From Clostridium sp. AF27-2AA (GTDB lineage: Bacteria; Bacillota; Clostridia; Lachnospirales; Lachnospiraceae), in the NCBI RefSeq assembly GCF_003478505.1, contig NZ_QUFI01000005.1, forward strand, positions 50,157 through 114,156: 64,000 nt of DNA, given 5' to 3'. How positions within the stretch are numbered: the stretch's first letter is position 1; each line of letters starts with the position of its first letter. This document shows positions 1-7,715 of the stretch, in pieces. The translations under genes and the position numbers were made by a program. The notes beneath the pieces were generated by a model. It ran no database searches, had not been told where the DNA came from, and was given only the letters and a program-made list of their open reading frames with translations.

Positions 1-2
1 TT

Positions 3-497
3 GCAAGCCCAGAACCCCATGAGAAGGCGCGGCATTATCTGTGGCGTTTCTGGACAAGACTGCCGAAAACCGGTCACATTGCCATTTTTGACCGGACTTG
101 GTACGGCCGTGTGATGGTAGAACGGCTGGAGGGCTTCTGCAGTGAAAATGACTGGAAACGCGCCTACCATGAGATTAATGAATTTGAGAAAGAACTTCAT
201 GACTGGGGCGCTGTCATCATCAAGTTCTGGGTACAGATTGATAAGGATACCCAGTTAGAGCGTTTCACCGAACGCCAGAATACCCCGGAGAAGCAGTGGA
301 AGATCACGGAGGAAGACTGGAGAAACCGCGATAAGTGGGATCAGTACGAGCAGGCTGTGAATGAGATGATCGCCAAAACCAGTACGACCTATGCGCCGTG
401 GCATATCCTGGAATCTGTAGATAAGAAATATGCTCGGATCAAGGCGATGAAGATCGTGGTGGAGGAATTGGAGAAAGCGTTAAAAGTGCGAGAGTAA
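3..497 (+). CDS. PPK2-family polyphosphate:AMP/nucleotide phosphotransferase, 3' part
   Basis: This is the C-terminal part of a PPK2-family polyphosphate-dependent phosphotransferase; the 5' end lies outside the window. The frame is open from base 3. It reads IFDRTWYGRVMVERLEGFC, the PPK2 lid region after Walker B, then FWVQIDKDTQLERFTER, WKITEEDWRNRDKWDQY and TTYAPWHIL, all typical of the second half of these enzymes. The family moves phosphate between polyphosphate and AMP, ADP or GDP in the cytosol. The sequence resembles the two-domain polyphosphate:AMP type (Pap), but a single-domain PPK2 cannot be excluded without the N-terminus. The GTG at 111 lies inside the conserved domain and is not the real start. 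A DUF3842 gene follows after 75 bp. Confidence 0.85.
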   Translation, partial: ASPEPHEKARHYLWRFWTRLPKTGHIAIFDRTWYGRVMVERLEGFCSENDWKRAYHEINEFEKELHDWGAVIIKFWVQIDKDTQLERFTERQNTPEKQWKITEEDWRNRDKWDQYEQAVNEMIAKTSTTYAPWHILESVDKKYARIKAMKIVVEELEKALKVRE

Positions 498-572
498 AGT
501 TGTAAAAAGATGTAAAAGGATATAAATGAGTAAACTGGACGAAACCTTCAGAAAAGAGGAAACAGCAACATT

Positions 573-980
573 ATGAATATACTTGTAATTGATGCGCAGG
601 GCGGCGGCATTGGAAAGCAGATTGTCAGCGCTTTAAAGAAGCGGTACCCGGAGCAGTACATCACCGCGGTGGGAACCAACAGTCTGGCCACTTCGGCCAT
701 GTTAAAGGCCGGGGCGGATGTGGCGGCTACCGGAGAGAATCCGGTTATTGTGTGCAGCCGCAAGGCTGATGTGATCATTGGACCAGTTGGAATTGTGATT
801 GCAGATGCCCTCCTTGGCGAGATCACGGCAGCCATGGCGGTGGCCGTGGGCCAGAGTCCGGCTAAGCGTATTCTGGTTCCGGTGAACCACTGTGATAATT
901 ACATTGTGGGCGTGACGGATCTGAGTATGGCGAAGCTGATTGAAGGCGTGGTGACAGAAGTAGGAAAGCTGATTGGATAG
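573..980 (+). CDS. DUF3842 family protein
   Basis: A 135-residue cytosolic protein that I recognise as DUF3842, a family common in Clostridia without an established function. It opens with MNILVIDAQGGGIGKQI, a Rossmann-like beta strand and glycine-rich loop, and continues as alternating hydrophobic strands and helices (IIGPVGIVIADALLGEITAAMAVAVG; RILVPVN). There is no signal peptide or membrane segment. The best RBS candidate, GAGG at 555-558, is rather far from the ATG. A strong promoter starts just 8 bp after the stop codon, so the gene is probably not part of the lar transcription unit. Binding of a nucleotide by the glycine loop is a guess from its shape only. Confidence 0.85.
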   Translation: MNILVIDAQGGGIGKQIVSALKKRYPEQYITAVGTNSLATSAMLKAGADVAATGENPVIVCSRKADVIIGPVGIVIADALLGEITAAMAVAVGQSPAKRILVPVNHCDNYIVGVTDLSMAKLIEGVVTEVGKLIG

Positions 981-987
981 GCACCGC

Positions 988-1016
988 TTGCCATAAAAGA
1001 AAGAATATGCTATAAT
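988..1016 (+). promoter_or_regulatory. Promoter of the lar leader
   Basis: TTGCCA (988-993), a 17-bp spacer and TATAAT (1011-1016), with an extended -10 TG one base upstream. It starts 8 bp after the DUF3842 stop. Transcription from about 1023 would first make the hairpin-rich leader and meet the terminator at 1165-1206 before reaching larE. I see no comparable promoter between that terminator and larE. Confidence 0.75.
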
Positions 1017-1022
1017 TCTTCA

Positions 1023-1206
1023 TAGATTTTGACAGCACGAAGCTGTCTGGCAGAAGCACGAAGCTTCTGATTATGAATTAATTAGCAGCAAGTGATTATG
1101 AGATGAACACCTGAATATTACAGGTGGTGTGTCAGTATTTTATTTAGAATAATGTATGCACATGAAGGCATATGGCCCTTCCAGGAGGGGCCGCATGCCT
1201 TTTTTC
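1023..1206 (+). ncRNA. Structured leader (candidate attenuator or riboswitch) or small RNA upstream of lar
   Basis: The predicted transcript begins with two tandem hairpins that share the same loop. Stem GACAGC/GCTGTC (1031-1036 with 1042-1047) and stem CAGAAGC/GCTTCTG (1051-1057 with 1063-1069) both close an ACGAA loop. A third hairpin, CACCTG/CAGGTG with a 7-nt loop, lies at 1108-1126, and an intrinsic terminator follows. The TGACA at 1030-1034 can also pair with TGTCA at 1129-1133, which would break the first hairpin, so two exclusive folds are conceivable. Promoter, structure and terminator in line ahead of a ten-gene operon look like transcription attenuation. A free-standing small RNA of about 185 nt is the alternative. 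I do not recognise a known riboswitch class. Confidence 0.45.
1165..1206 (+). terminator. Intrinsic terminator in the lar leader
   Basis: AAGGCAT (1165-1171) pairs with ATGCCTT, and an inner GGCCC/GGGCC stem extends it. The stem runs into six T residues. It lies about 60 bp upstream of larE, so operon transcription must read through it or start after it. Confidence 0.8.
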
Positions 1207-1269
1207 TGTCTTTACGGTGCTGTTTGCCGCACCTGGGACAATTACTTTGAGAAAGAGAGGGCTTAACTT

Positions 1270-2019
1270 ATGAACTTACAGGAATTTTTCAAAGAAAACC
1301 CGAAGGTAGCGCTGGCTTTTTCCGGCGGCGTGGATTCTTCTTATTTGCTTTATGCAGCGATGAAATACGGCGCGGATGTGAAGGCATATTATGTAAAGGC
1401 GCTGTTCCAGCCGCAGTTTGAGATGGATGATGCCATGCGCCTGGCAGAGCAGCTAAAAGCACCGGTGCGGGTGCTTCGCGCGGATGTGCTTTCCGATCCG
1501 GTTGTAGTTTCCAACCCATCCAACCGCTGCTATTACTGCAAGAAGGTTATTTTTAATATGATCATGAAGGCCGCTGCGGAGGATGGTTATACCGTATTGT
1601 TAGACGGAACCAATGCCTCTGATGATGCGGGAGACCGACCGGGTATGAAAGCGCTACAGGAGCTGCAGGTAAAATCTCCGCTGAGAGAGTGCGGCCTCGT
1701 AAAATCTGAGATCCGCAGACTCTCCAAAGAGGGAGGCCTCTTTACCTGGGATAAGCCGTCTTACGCGTGTCTGGCAACTCGTATTCCGACCGGCTGTGAG
1801 ATCACGGCAGAGAAGCTTCAGAAGACGGAAAAGGCAGAGGATTTTCTGTTCTCCCTTGGCTTCAGTGATTTCCGTGTCCGCATGATGCCGAACGGCGCGG
1901 CCCGCCTGCAATTGCCGGAAAACCAGCTTCCGCTGCTTATGGAGAAGCGAGAAGAAATTCTGGATGAGTTAAAGAAGAGCTATCCGGCTGTGCTTCTGGA
2001 TCTGGAGGTGCGCGGATGA
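1270..2019 (+). CDS. larE: LarE, ATP-dependent sulfur transferase for the nickel-pincer cofactor
   Basis: LarE adenylates pyridinium-3,5-biscarboxylic acid mononucleotide and turns its carboxylates into thiocarboxylates, giving the ligand that LarC metallates. The 249-residue protein has the PP-loop SGGVDSS at 18-24 and family blocks LLDGTNASDDAGDRPGMKAL and KSPLRECGLVKSEIR. Cysteines lie at 87 and 90 (NRCYYCKK), 141, 167 (SYACLATR) and 176. In this family sulfur comes either from a sacrificial cysteine or from a [4Fe-4S] cluster held by three cysteines; the CxxC plus further cysteines here would allow the cluster type, which is inference. It is the first gene of the lar operon and its TGA overlaps the larB ATG by 4 bp. 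Confidence 0.93.
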   Translation: MNLQEFFKENPKVALAFSGGVDSSYLLYAAMKYGADVKAYYVKALFQPQFEMDDAMRLAEQLKAPVRVLRADVLSDPVVVSNPSNRCYYCKKVIFNMIMKAAAEDGYTVLLDGTNASDDAGDRPGMKALQELQVKSPLRECGLVKSEIRRLSKEGGLFTWDKPSYACLATRIPTGCEITAEKLQKTEKAEDFLFSLGFSDFRVRMMPNGAARLQLPENQLPLLMEKREEILDELKKSYPAVLLDLEVRG

Positions 2020-2783
2020 ACAGCGAGATCAGAAAGACTCTTGAGGCAGTAAAAAGCGGCGAACTTTCGGTAGATGACGCGCTGCTTGCCATCAAAAAAG
2101 AACCTTTTGAGGATATTGGTTACGCAAAGGTAGACCTGCACCGGGGAATTCGCCAGGGCGCAGCTGAGGTGATCTACGGTGCCGGAAAGACACCGGAACA
2201 GATGACGGGGATCATCGGAGCGATGCTGGAACATGAGGTAAAGACCATTTTGATTACCCGCCTGTCTGCGGAGAAGGCAGATGTGATTCAGAAAACTTAC
2301 CCGCAGATGGATTACCGCAAAGACGCGAAGATTGGTACCATTGGCCAGTTTCCGGCAGCAGACGGACTGGGAAAGATCGTGGTGGCAACCGCCGGAACTT
2401 CTGACATTCCGGTGGCAGAAGAAGCGGCCCTGACGGCCGAAGCCCACGGCAATGAGGTGGTGCGCCTGTATGATGTGGGAGTGGCCGGACTTCACCGACT
2501 GCTGGCCCACATGGATGAGATCATGAGTGCGTCCGTCATTATTGCCATTGCCGGAATGGAGGGCGCGCTGGCCAGTGTCATTGGAGGCCTGGCAGACTGT
2601 CCGGTGATCGCGGTACCGACAAGCATCGGATATGGGGCATCCTTTGGAGGCGTATCCGCACTGTTATCCATGCTGAACTCCTGTGCCAGCGGAGTTTCGG
2701 TGGTGAATATTGATAATGGATTCGGAGCCGGATATCTGGCAAGCATGATCAATCATATGACAGGCGCAGAAAGTAAGAAGTGA
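2016..2783 (+). CDS. larB: LarB, carboxylase/hydrolase of nickel-pincer nucleotide synthesis
   Basis: LarB carboxylates the pyridinium ring of nicotinic acid adenine dinucleotide and hydrolyses it to the biscarboxylated mononucleotide, the first committed step of the pathway. The 255-residue protein has a short helical N-terminus and a PurE-like C-terminal domain (IVVATAGTSDIPVAEEA; VIIAIAGMEGALASVIGGLADCPVIAVPTS). Cys223 in LNSCASGVSVVNIDNGFGAG matches the position of the cysteine reported to attach to the substrate ring in the Lactiplantibacillus enzyme. The ATG overlaps the larE stop, so translation is probably coupled. larC starts 60 bp downstream. Confidence 0.93.
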   Translation: MNSEIRKTLEAVKSGELSVDDALLAIKKEPFEDIGYAKVDLHRGIRQGAAEVIYGAGKTPEQMTGIIGAMLEHEVKTILITRLSAEKADVIQKTYPQMDYRKDAKIGTIGQFPAADGLGKIVVATAGTSDIPVAEEAALTAEAHGNEVVRLYDVGVAGLHRLLAHMDEIMSASVIIAIAGMEGALASVIGGLADCPVIAVPTSIGYGASFGGVSALLSMLNSCASGVSVVNIDNGFGAGYLASMINHMTGAESKK

Positions 2784-2843
2784 AAAACTGAGAAAGCGTG
2801 ACTAAAAAGTACAGAAGAACGGTTACGGAGAGGGGATTGTAAT

Positions 2844-4190
2844 ATGAAGACATTATATCTGGAATGTGGAATGGGCGCTGCAGGCGATATGCTGACTGCG
2901 GCTTTACTGGAACTGATGCCAGACCCGGATGCGGTTGTGGCAGAACTGAACGGCCTGGGGATTCCCGGTGTGCAGTTCAGCAAAGAGGCCATGAGCAAGT
3001 GCGGCATCGGCGGAACTCATATGACCGTGAGGGTGCATGGGGAGGAAGAGTCCGAGGAGATGTTCCATCACCATCATGAGCATCACGATCATCCACATGA
3101 GCACGAGCACAGTCATGAAAGCGCGTGCCATGAGCATCACGATCATCTCCATGAGCATGAAGATCATGAGCACACCCATGAGCACCACCACGAGCACGCC
3201 CACGAGCATACCCATGAACACACCCACGAACACGGTGATGCTGGTCACACGCATCATCACCACAGCAGTCTCCATGATATTGAGCATATCGTCTGCGGTC
3301 ACCTGAACATTCCGGAGCAGGTGAAGCAGGATGTGATGGCAGTTTACGGCCTGATTGCGGAGGCGGAGAGCCATGCCCACGGCGTTCCGGTTACGGAGAT
3401 CCATTTCCACGAGGTGGGAACCATGGATGCCGTTGCGGATATCACAGCAGTCTGCCTGCTGATGAACAAGATTGCTCCGGATCAGGTGATCGTTTCCCCG
3501 GTTCATGTGGGAAGCGGTCATGTGCACTGCGCTCACGGCATTCTGCCGGTTCCGGCTCCGGCCACTGCTTACATTTTAAATGGTGTGCCGATGTACGGCG
3601 GCGCAGTGAAGGGCGAGCTCTGCACTCCGACCGGCGCAGCGCTGTTAAAGCATTTTGCCACCCGTTTTGGTGATATGCCGGTAATGAGGACCGAGGCGAT
3701 CGGTTATGGCATGGGCAAGAAGGATTTTGAGCAGGCCAACTGCATCCGTGCAATGCTGGGTGAGACGGAGGATGCTGGAGACAGTGTGCTGCAGTTAGAG
3801 TGCAACGTGGATGATATGACGGCAGAAGAGCTTGGGTTTGCCATGGAAGCAATTTTGGCAGTCGGTGCGCTGGAGGTTTACACCGTTGCGGCGGGCATGA
3901 AGAAATCCAGACCGGGCACACTCTTGAGCGTCCTGTGTCATGAGGCGGAAAAAGAGAAACTGGTGCGCGTGATCTTCCAGAACACTACTACCATCGGCGT
4001 GCGGGAGCATGCTTGCAGCCGCTACACCCTAAAGCGCAGCTTTGAGACCGTGCAGACTCCGTACGGAGAGGTACAGAAAAAGATTTCCTCTGGTTATGGC
4101 GTGACCCGGGAGAAATATGAATACGAGGATCTGGCGCGGATCGCCAGAGAGCAGGGAATGTCCCTGGAAGAGGTGCGAAAAAGTATCTGA
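2844..4190 (+). CDS. larC: LarC, nickel insertion enzyme with a long His-rich segment
   Basis: LarC is the CTP-dependent cyclometallase that inserts Ni(II) into the bisthiocarboxylated nucleotide, forming the nickel-pincer cofactor of lactate racemase and related enzymes. The 448-residue protein starts LECGMGAAGDMLTAALLEL, has a central segment of 35 histidines in 66 residues (75-140, mostly HE, HD and HT pairs), then conserved blocks EIHFHEVGTMDAVADI, LPVPAPATAYIL, CTPTGAALLKH and LECNVDDMTAEELGFAME. In L. plantarum larC1 and larC2 are joined by programmed frameshifting; here both halves lie in one uninterrupted frame. The His segment is a likely nickel store or delivery site. No larA-type client enzyme lies in the window. 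Confidence 0.93.
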   Translation: MKTLYLECGMGAAGDMLTAALLELMPDPDAVVAELNGLGIPGVQFSKEAMSKCGIGGTHMTVRVHGEEESEEMFHHHHEHHDHPHEHEHSHESACHEHHDHLHEHEDHEHTHEHHHEHAHEHTHEHTHEHGDAGHTHHHHSSLHDIEHIVCGHLNIPEQVKQDVMAVYGLIAEAESHAHGVPVTEIHFHEVGTMDAVADITAVCLLMNKIAPDQVIVSPVHVGSGHVHCAHGILPVPAPATAYILNGVPMYGGAVKGELCTPTGAALLKHFATRFGDMPVMRTEAIGYGMGKKDFEQANCIRAMLGETEDAGDSVLQLECNVDDMTAEELGFAMEAILAVGALEVYTVAAGMKKSRPGTLLSVLCHEAEKEKLVRVIFQNTTTIGVREHACSRYTLKRSFETVQTPYGEVQKKISSGYGVTREKYEYEDLARIAREQGMSLEEVRKSI

Positions 4191-4317
4191 TATAAAACGA
4201 GGCTGTGTGCGCAGCAGCACAGAAATAAAAAGTGGCAGCAATGTGGATGGGAAGCTGGTGAACAGTTAAACAGCTGAACAGAAAGAAAACTGCCGCGGGA
4301 ACGGGAGAACTTGAGAG

Positions 4318-5121
4318 GTGCAGGAACATAATAATCAGGATACGATATTGGATGCCCTTACGTCTTACTGGACGGACCGGGCAAAGAGTTACAGTGCGCA
4401 GAACATTGCAGAGATGAATGACTGGCGCAGGGAGGCATGGAGAAAGCTGATTCTCTCCCACGCGCCTCAGAAAGAAGTGCTGCGGGTGCTGGATATTGGC
4501 GCCGGTCCGGGATTTTTTGCCATCAATCTGGCGTTGGCCGGGCATGAGGTAACTGCAGTCGATGTGACGGAAGAGATGCTGCAGTACGCGAAAAGCAATG
4601 CGGAAAGTTATGGGGCAAGGGTGGATTTTGTTCTTCACCGGGGCGAGTTTCTTCCGTTTAAAGATGGAAGCTTTGACCTGATCGTCAGCCGAAACGTCAT
4701 CTGGAATCTGGAGTATCCGGAGCAGGCCCTGGAGGAATGGGAGAGAGTCCTTGCGCCGGGCGGACGCATGATATATTTTGATGCCAATTGGTATTTGTAT
4801 CTTTATGATGAGGAACTTAGCGCCCGGAAGAAAGCCGCGGAGGCGGCCTTCCGCGCAAAATACCCGGTTCACAATTATGCAGGAAATATGTCAAAGGCAC
4901 GGGTGCTGGAACTGGAGCAGACCGCTTATGCGCTTCCACTTTCGAAAGAAAAACGCCCCGAGTGGGATAAAAAGGTGTTAGAAAAACTAGGTATGCGGAT
5001 GGTTGAGGTCATTGAGGACATTGGCCCTGGCGTGCAGGATCCGCTGGACTGGGAGCGGGACAGTCTGAATCATACCTTTATGATCTGTGCGGAAAAGCCG
5101 GTAACGGCTGATCAGGGATGA
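4318..5121 (+). CDS. Class I SAM-dependent methyltransferase (nickel operon, copy 1)
   Basis: A 267-residue Rossmann methyltransferase. VLDIGAGPG at 58-66 is the SAM-binding motif I, followed by an acidic loop (VTAVDVTEEML), motif LPFKDGSFDLIVSRNV and LAPGGRMIYFDANW (DANW at 155-158). The GTG at 4318 is the first possible start, because an in-frame stop lies just upstream; GGGAG at 4303-4307 is a usable RBS. It follows larC after 127 bp and precedes nikB by 15 bp. It is clearly paralogous to the gene at 10183, and the pair brackets the nik genes. The substrate is not evident. Modification of a nickel-chelating ligand or of a cofactor precursor is inference from context. Confidence 0.85.
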   Translation: MQEHNNQDTILDALTSYWTDRAKSYSAQNIAEMNDWRREAWRKLILSHAPQKEVLRVLDIGAGPGFFAINLALAGHEVTAVDVTEEMLQYAKSNAESYGARVDFVLHRGEFLPFKDGSFDLIVSRNVIWNLEYPEQALEEWERVLAPGGRMIYFDANWYLYLYDEELSARKKAAEAAFRAKYPVHNYAGNMSKARVLELEQTAYALPLSKEKRPEWDKKVLEKLGMRMVEVIEDIGPGVQDPLDWERDSLNHTFMICAEKPVTADQG

Positions 5122-5136
5122 AAGAGGTAACGAAAA

Positions 5137-6078
5137 TTGAAGAAATATATAGGAAAGCGGCTGCTGCAGCTGATTCCGGTGTTGTTTGGCATCACTTTTT
5201 TGTCCTTTGCCATGATGCGTGCGGCAGGCAGTGATGCCGTGATGGAACTCTATGGAGACAAGGGCGCGGTTGCTCAGGAAATCATCGATGCCAGAAGAGC
5301 GGAGCTGGGGCTGGACCAGTCGTTTTTCACCCAGTATCTGGCCTGGCTTCGTGGAATATTGACCGGGGATATGGGAATCAGCTATGTTTCGGGAAAAAAT
5401 GTGTTTGATACCTTTGTTTCGAAACTGCCTGCAACCCTGTTGTTAACGGCGTTATCTATGGGCGCAACGGTTGTATTCTCTATTCCATTGGGGGTTCTGG
5501 CTGCGGTGCGCCATGATAAGTTTACAGATTATTTTTTGCGCTTTTTCAGCTTTGCGGGCAATTCTATGCCAAATTTTTTTGTGGCTTTGCTTTTGACGCA
5601 GTTGTTTTCTATTCACTGGAAACTGTTTCCGGTTATTTCCGGCGGAAATACCATGCAAAGCGCGCTGCTTCCAACGCTGACACTGGCCATTGCCATGTCT
5701 GCCAAATATATGAGGCAGGTGCGCGCAGCGGTTCTGGAAGAACTGAATAAGGATTATGTCATGGGAGCCAGCGCAAGGGGCATCCGGCCTGGCGTGATTC
5801 TCTGGAAGAGTGTATTGAAATCTTCGATGCTGACGATTATTACTCTGATGGCTCTGTCCATTGGCAGTCTGTTGGGAGGAACCGCGATCATTGAAAGTAT
5901 TTTTATGTGGGACGGTGTAGGGAAACTGGCAGTCGATTCGATTACCATGAGGGATTATCCGATGATCCAGGCCTATGTTGTCTGGATGGCGGTGATTTAT
6001 GTATTGGTAAATCTGATCAGTGACCTTCTTTATCATGCACTGGATCCCAGAATTCGTCTGGGGGTAAGGGAAGAATGA
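5137..6078 (+). CDS. nikB: NikB-type ABC transporter permease
   Basis: Inner-membrane permease of the peptide/nickel (NikB/DppB) ABC family, 313 residues. It starts KRLLQLIPVLFGITFLSFAMMRAAGSD, the usual first transmembrane helix, has the cytosolic EAA-like segment VLEELNKDYVMGASARGI that contacts the ATPase, and ends DLLYHALDPRIRLG. Six membrane segments fit the pattern. The start is TTG at 5137, with AGAGG at 5123-5127. The last 4 bp overlap nikC. The choice of nickel over peptides as cargo rests on the lar genes upstream and the NikA-like binding protein; the permease alone does not decide it. Confidence 0.85.
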   Translation: MKKYIGKRLLQLIPVLFGITFLSFAMMRAAGSDAVMELYGDKGAVAQEIIDARRAELGLDQSFFTQYLAWLRGILTGDMGISYVSGKNVFDTFVSKLPATLLLTALSMGATVVFSIPLGVLAAVRHDKFTDYFLRFFSFAGNSMPNFFVALLLTQLFSIHWKLFPVISGGNTMQSALLPTLTLAIAMSAKYMRQVRAAVLEELNKDYVMGASARGIRPGVILWKSVLKSSMLTIITLMALSIGSLLGGTAIIESIFMWDGVGKLAVDSITMRDYPMIQAYVVWMAVIYVLVNLISDLLYHALDPRIRLGVREE

Positions 6079-6929
6079 ACAATGTGACCGTTCGAATTCA
6101 GAAAAAATACCGTGACAGCGTACGGATGCGCCTGTTTGTGTTCGGAACCCTGGCAGGGCTTCTGGTGATTGCTTCCGCTTTTTCCCGGTATCTTACCCCA
6201 TATGATCCCTATTTACAGGATTTAAGCAATGTTAAGGCGGCACCCAGTGCGCTTCATCTTTTGGGCACAGACCGTTATGGGAGAGACATGCTTTCCAGGG
6301 TGATAGCCGGAAGCAGAGCCAGTGTGTTTTCCACGCTGCTGCTGGTGTCGGTGATTACCGTTGTGGGCACAGCCGTGGGCATTCTCTGTGGCTGGCGCGG
6401 CGATTTCACGGACACTTTTTTCATGAGGATCTCAGATGTTTTTCTTGCCTTTCCTGGCCTGGTGTTCGCGCTGGCGGTGGCAGGCAGCTTTGGCGGCGGA
6501 CTGCATAACGCGATCATTGCTCTGGCAGCCATTTCCTGGCCTAAGTATGCGCGGATTGCCCGCAGCCAGACCCTTGCCCGGAAAGAAACGACATGGATGC
6601 GGGCGGTAAAGCTTTCCGGCAGCGGAACGTTCAAGATTATTCTGAAACATCTTCTGCCGAATATCATGGGGCCGGTACTGGTGACTTCCATGCTGGACAT
6701 CGGAACCATGATGATGGAACTGGCGGCGCTGAGTTTTCTGGGACTGGGGGCCAAACCTCCGGTTCCGGAATGGGGCAGCATGATGAGTGACACGCGAAGC
6801 CTTATGACCATATCTCCCTGGATTACTTTTTCACCGGGAATCGCGATTTTTCTTTCTGTTATGATTTTTAATCTTCTGGGTGATACGATCCGGGACTACG
6901 CGGATCCAAAGAGCCGGGGAGGAAACTAA
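6075..6929 (+). CDS. nikC: NikC-type ABC transporter permease
   Basis: Second permease of the transporter, 284 residues, with the DppC/NikC pattern: one N-terminal transmembrane helix (LFVFGTLAGLLVIASAF), the LLGTDRYGRDMLSRVIAGSRAS block, a five-helix core, and the EAA-like loop KETTWMRAVKLSGSGTFKIILKHLLPNIMGPVLV. It ends LLGDTIRDYADPKSR, close to the family's usual C-terminus. The ATG overlaps the nikB stop by 4 bp, and its own TAA shares one base with the nikD ATG, so the permease and ATPase genes are tightly coupled. Confidence 0.87.
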   Translation: MNNVTVRIQKKYRDSVRMRLFVFGTLAGLLVIASAFSRYLTPYDPYLQDLSNVKAAPSALHLLGTDRYGRDMLSRVIAGSRASVFSTLLLVSVITVVGTAVGILCGWRGDFTDTFFMRISDVFLAFPGLVFALAVAGSFGGGLHNAIIALAAISWPKYARIARSQTLARKETTWMRAVKLSGSGTFKIILKHLLPNIMGPVLVTSMLDIGTMMMELAALSFLGLGAKPPVPEWGSMMSDTRSLMTISPWITFSPGIAIFLSVMIFNLLGDTIRDYADPKSRGGN

Positions 6930-7714
6930 TGGTGGAACATTTATTAAGATACGATCAGGTGGATATATCCTACCGGGGAGAGCTGGCGGTAAAGCAGGTA
7001 AGCTTTGCGGTAGATCCGGGAGAAATACTTGGAATTGTAGGAGAAAGTGGCAGCGGAAAATCTACACTGATTAAGGCCGCCATGGGACTGTTGAGTCAGG
7101 AGGGGCTGGTCACCCGGGGCGATATCTGGTATCAGGGAAAAAATATCACAGATTTACCAGGGAGAGACCGCCGGAGACTGAATGGGCCGGAGCTTGGCTA
7201 TATTTTTCAAAACGCGGGCAGCTCCTTTTCACCGATTCGCACGGTGGGAGTCCAGTTATACGAAACGATGAAGGAACACAGCCGGATCTCGAAGAAAGAA
7301 TTTCAGGACAGGGCACTGGAACTGCTGGCAAAGCTTGGTTTTTCGGATGGCATGAGAATCTTAAAAAGCTATCCTTTCGAGCTTTCCGGCGGTATGCAGC
7401 AAAGGGTCGGAATTGCCGCGGCGATGCTTTTAAATCCGCGGCTCCTTTTGGCGGATGAACCAACCTCGGCGCTGGATGTTTCGGTGCAGAAACAGGTGGT
7501 AGAGGAGATACTGATGGTGCGGAAAAGTTTTGGCACAGCTATTGTGATGGTGTCCCATAATTTGGGGGTCATTGAAGCCATGGCAGACAGGGTTCTGGTG
7601 ATGAGAAATGGAGAAATGCTAGAATATGGAGAAACCAGGAAGATTCTGACGGATCCGCAGACAGCATACACAAAGGAATTGCTTGCAGCTGTTCCGCGCT
7701 TAAGGAGGAAGTAA
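6929..7714 (+). CDS. nikD: NikD-type ABC transporter ATP-binding protein
   Basis: First ATPase of the nickel/peptide transporter, 261 residues. Walker A is GESGSGKST, the Q-loop lies in YIFQNAGSSFSPIRTVG, the signature is LSGGMQQR, Walker B is LLLADEPTSALD, and the switch histidine is in MVSHNLGVIEAMAD. It is shorter than DppD-type subunits and lacks the cysteine-containing C-terminal extension seen in the dpp ATPases of this window, which fits NikD. Its ATG shares a base with the nikC stop, and nikE starts one base after its own stop codon. Confidence 0.87.
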   Translation: MVEHLLRYDQVDISYRGELAVKQVSFAVDPGEILGIVGESGSGKSTLIKAAMGLLSQEGLVTRGDIWYQGKNITDLPGRDRRRLNGPELGYIFQNAGSSFSPIRTVGVQLYETMKEHSRISKKEFQDRALELLAKLGFSDGMRILKSYPFELSGGMQQRVGIAAAMLLNPRLLLADEPTSALDVSVQKQVVEEILMVRKSFGTAIVMVSHNLGVIEAMADRVLVMRNGEMLEYGETRKILTDPQTAYTKELLAAVPRLRRK

Positions 7715-7715
7715 G

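Noticed and set aside
1023..1206. Assignment of the lar leader to the NiCo riboswitch class
   Set aside because: I could not match the four-way-junction conserved bases of that class; only the terminator and simple hairpins are clear.
3066..3263. Repetitive CAT/CAC-GAG array as a possible CRISPR or minisatellite
   Set aside because: It is in frame inside larC and encodes the His-rich segment; units are irregular and there are no spacers.
3988..4872. 294-codon minus-strand frame across larC and the methyltransferase gene
   Set aside because: Spans two well-supported plus-strand genes and shows no motif, RBS or promoter.
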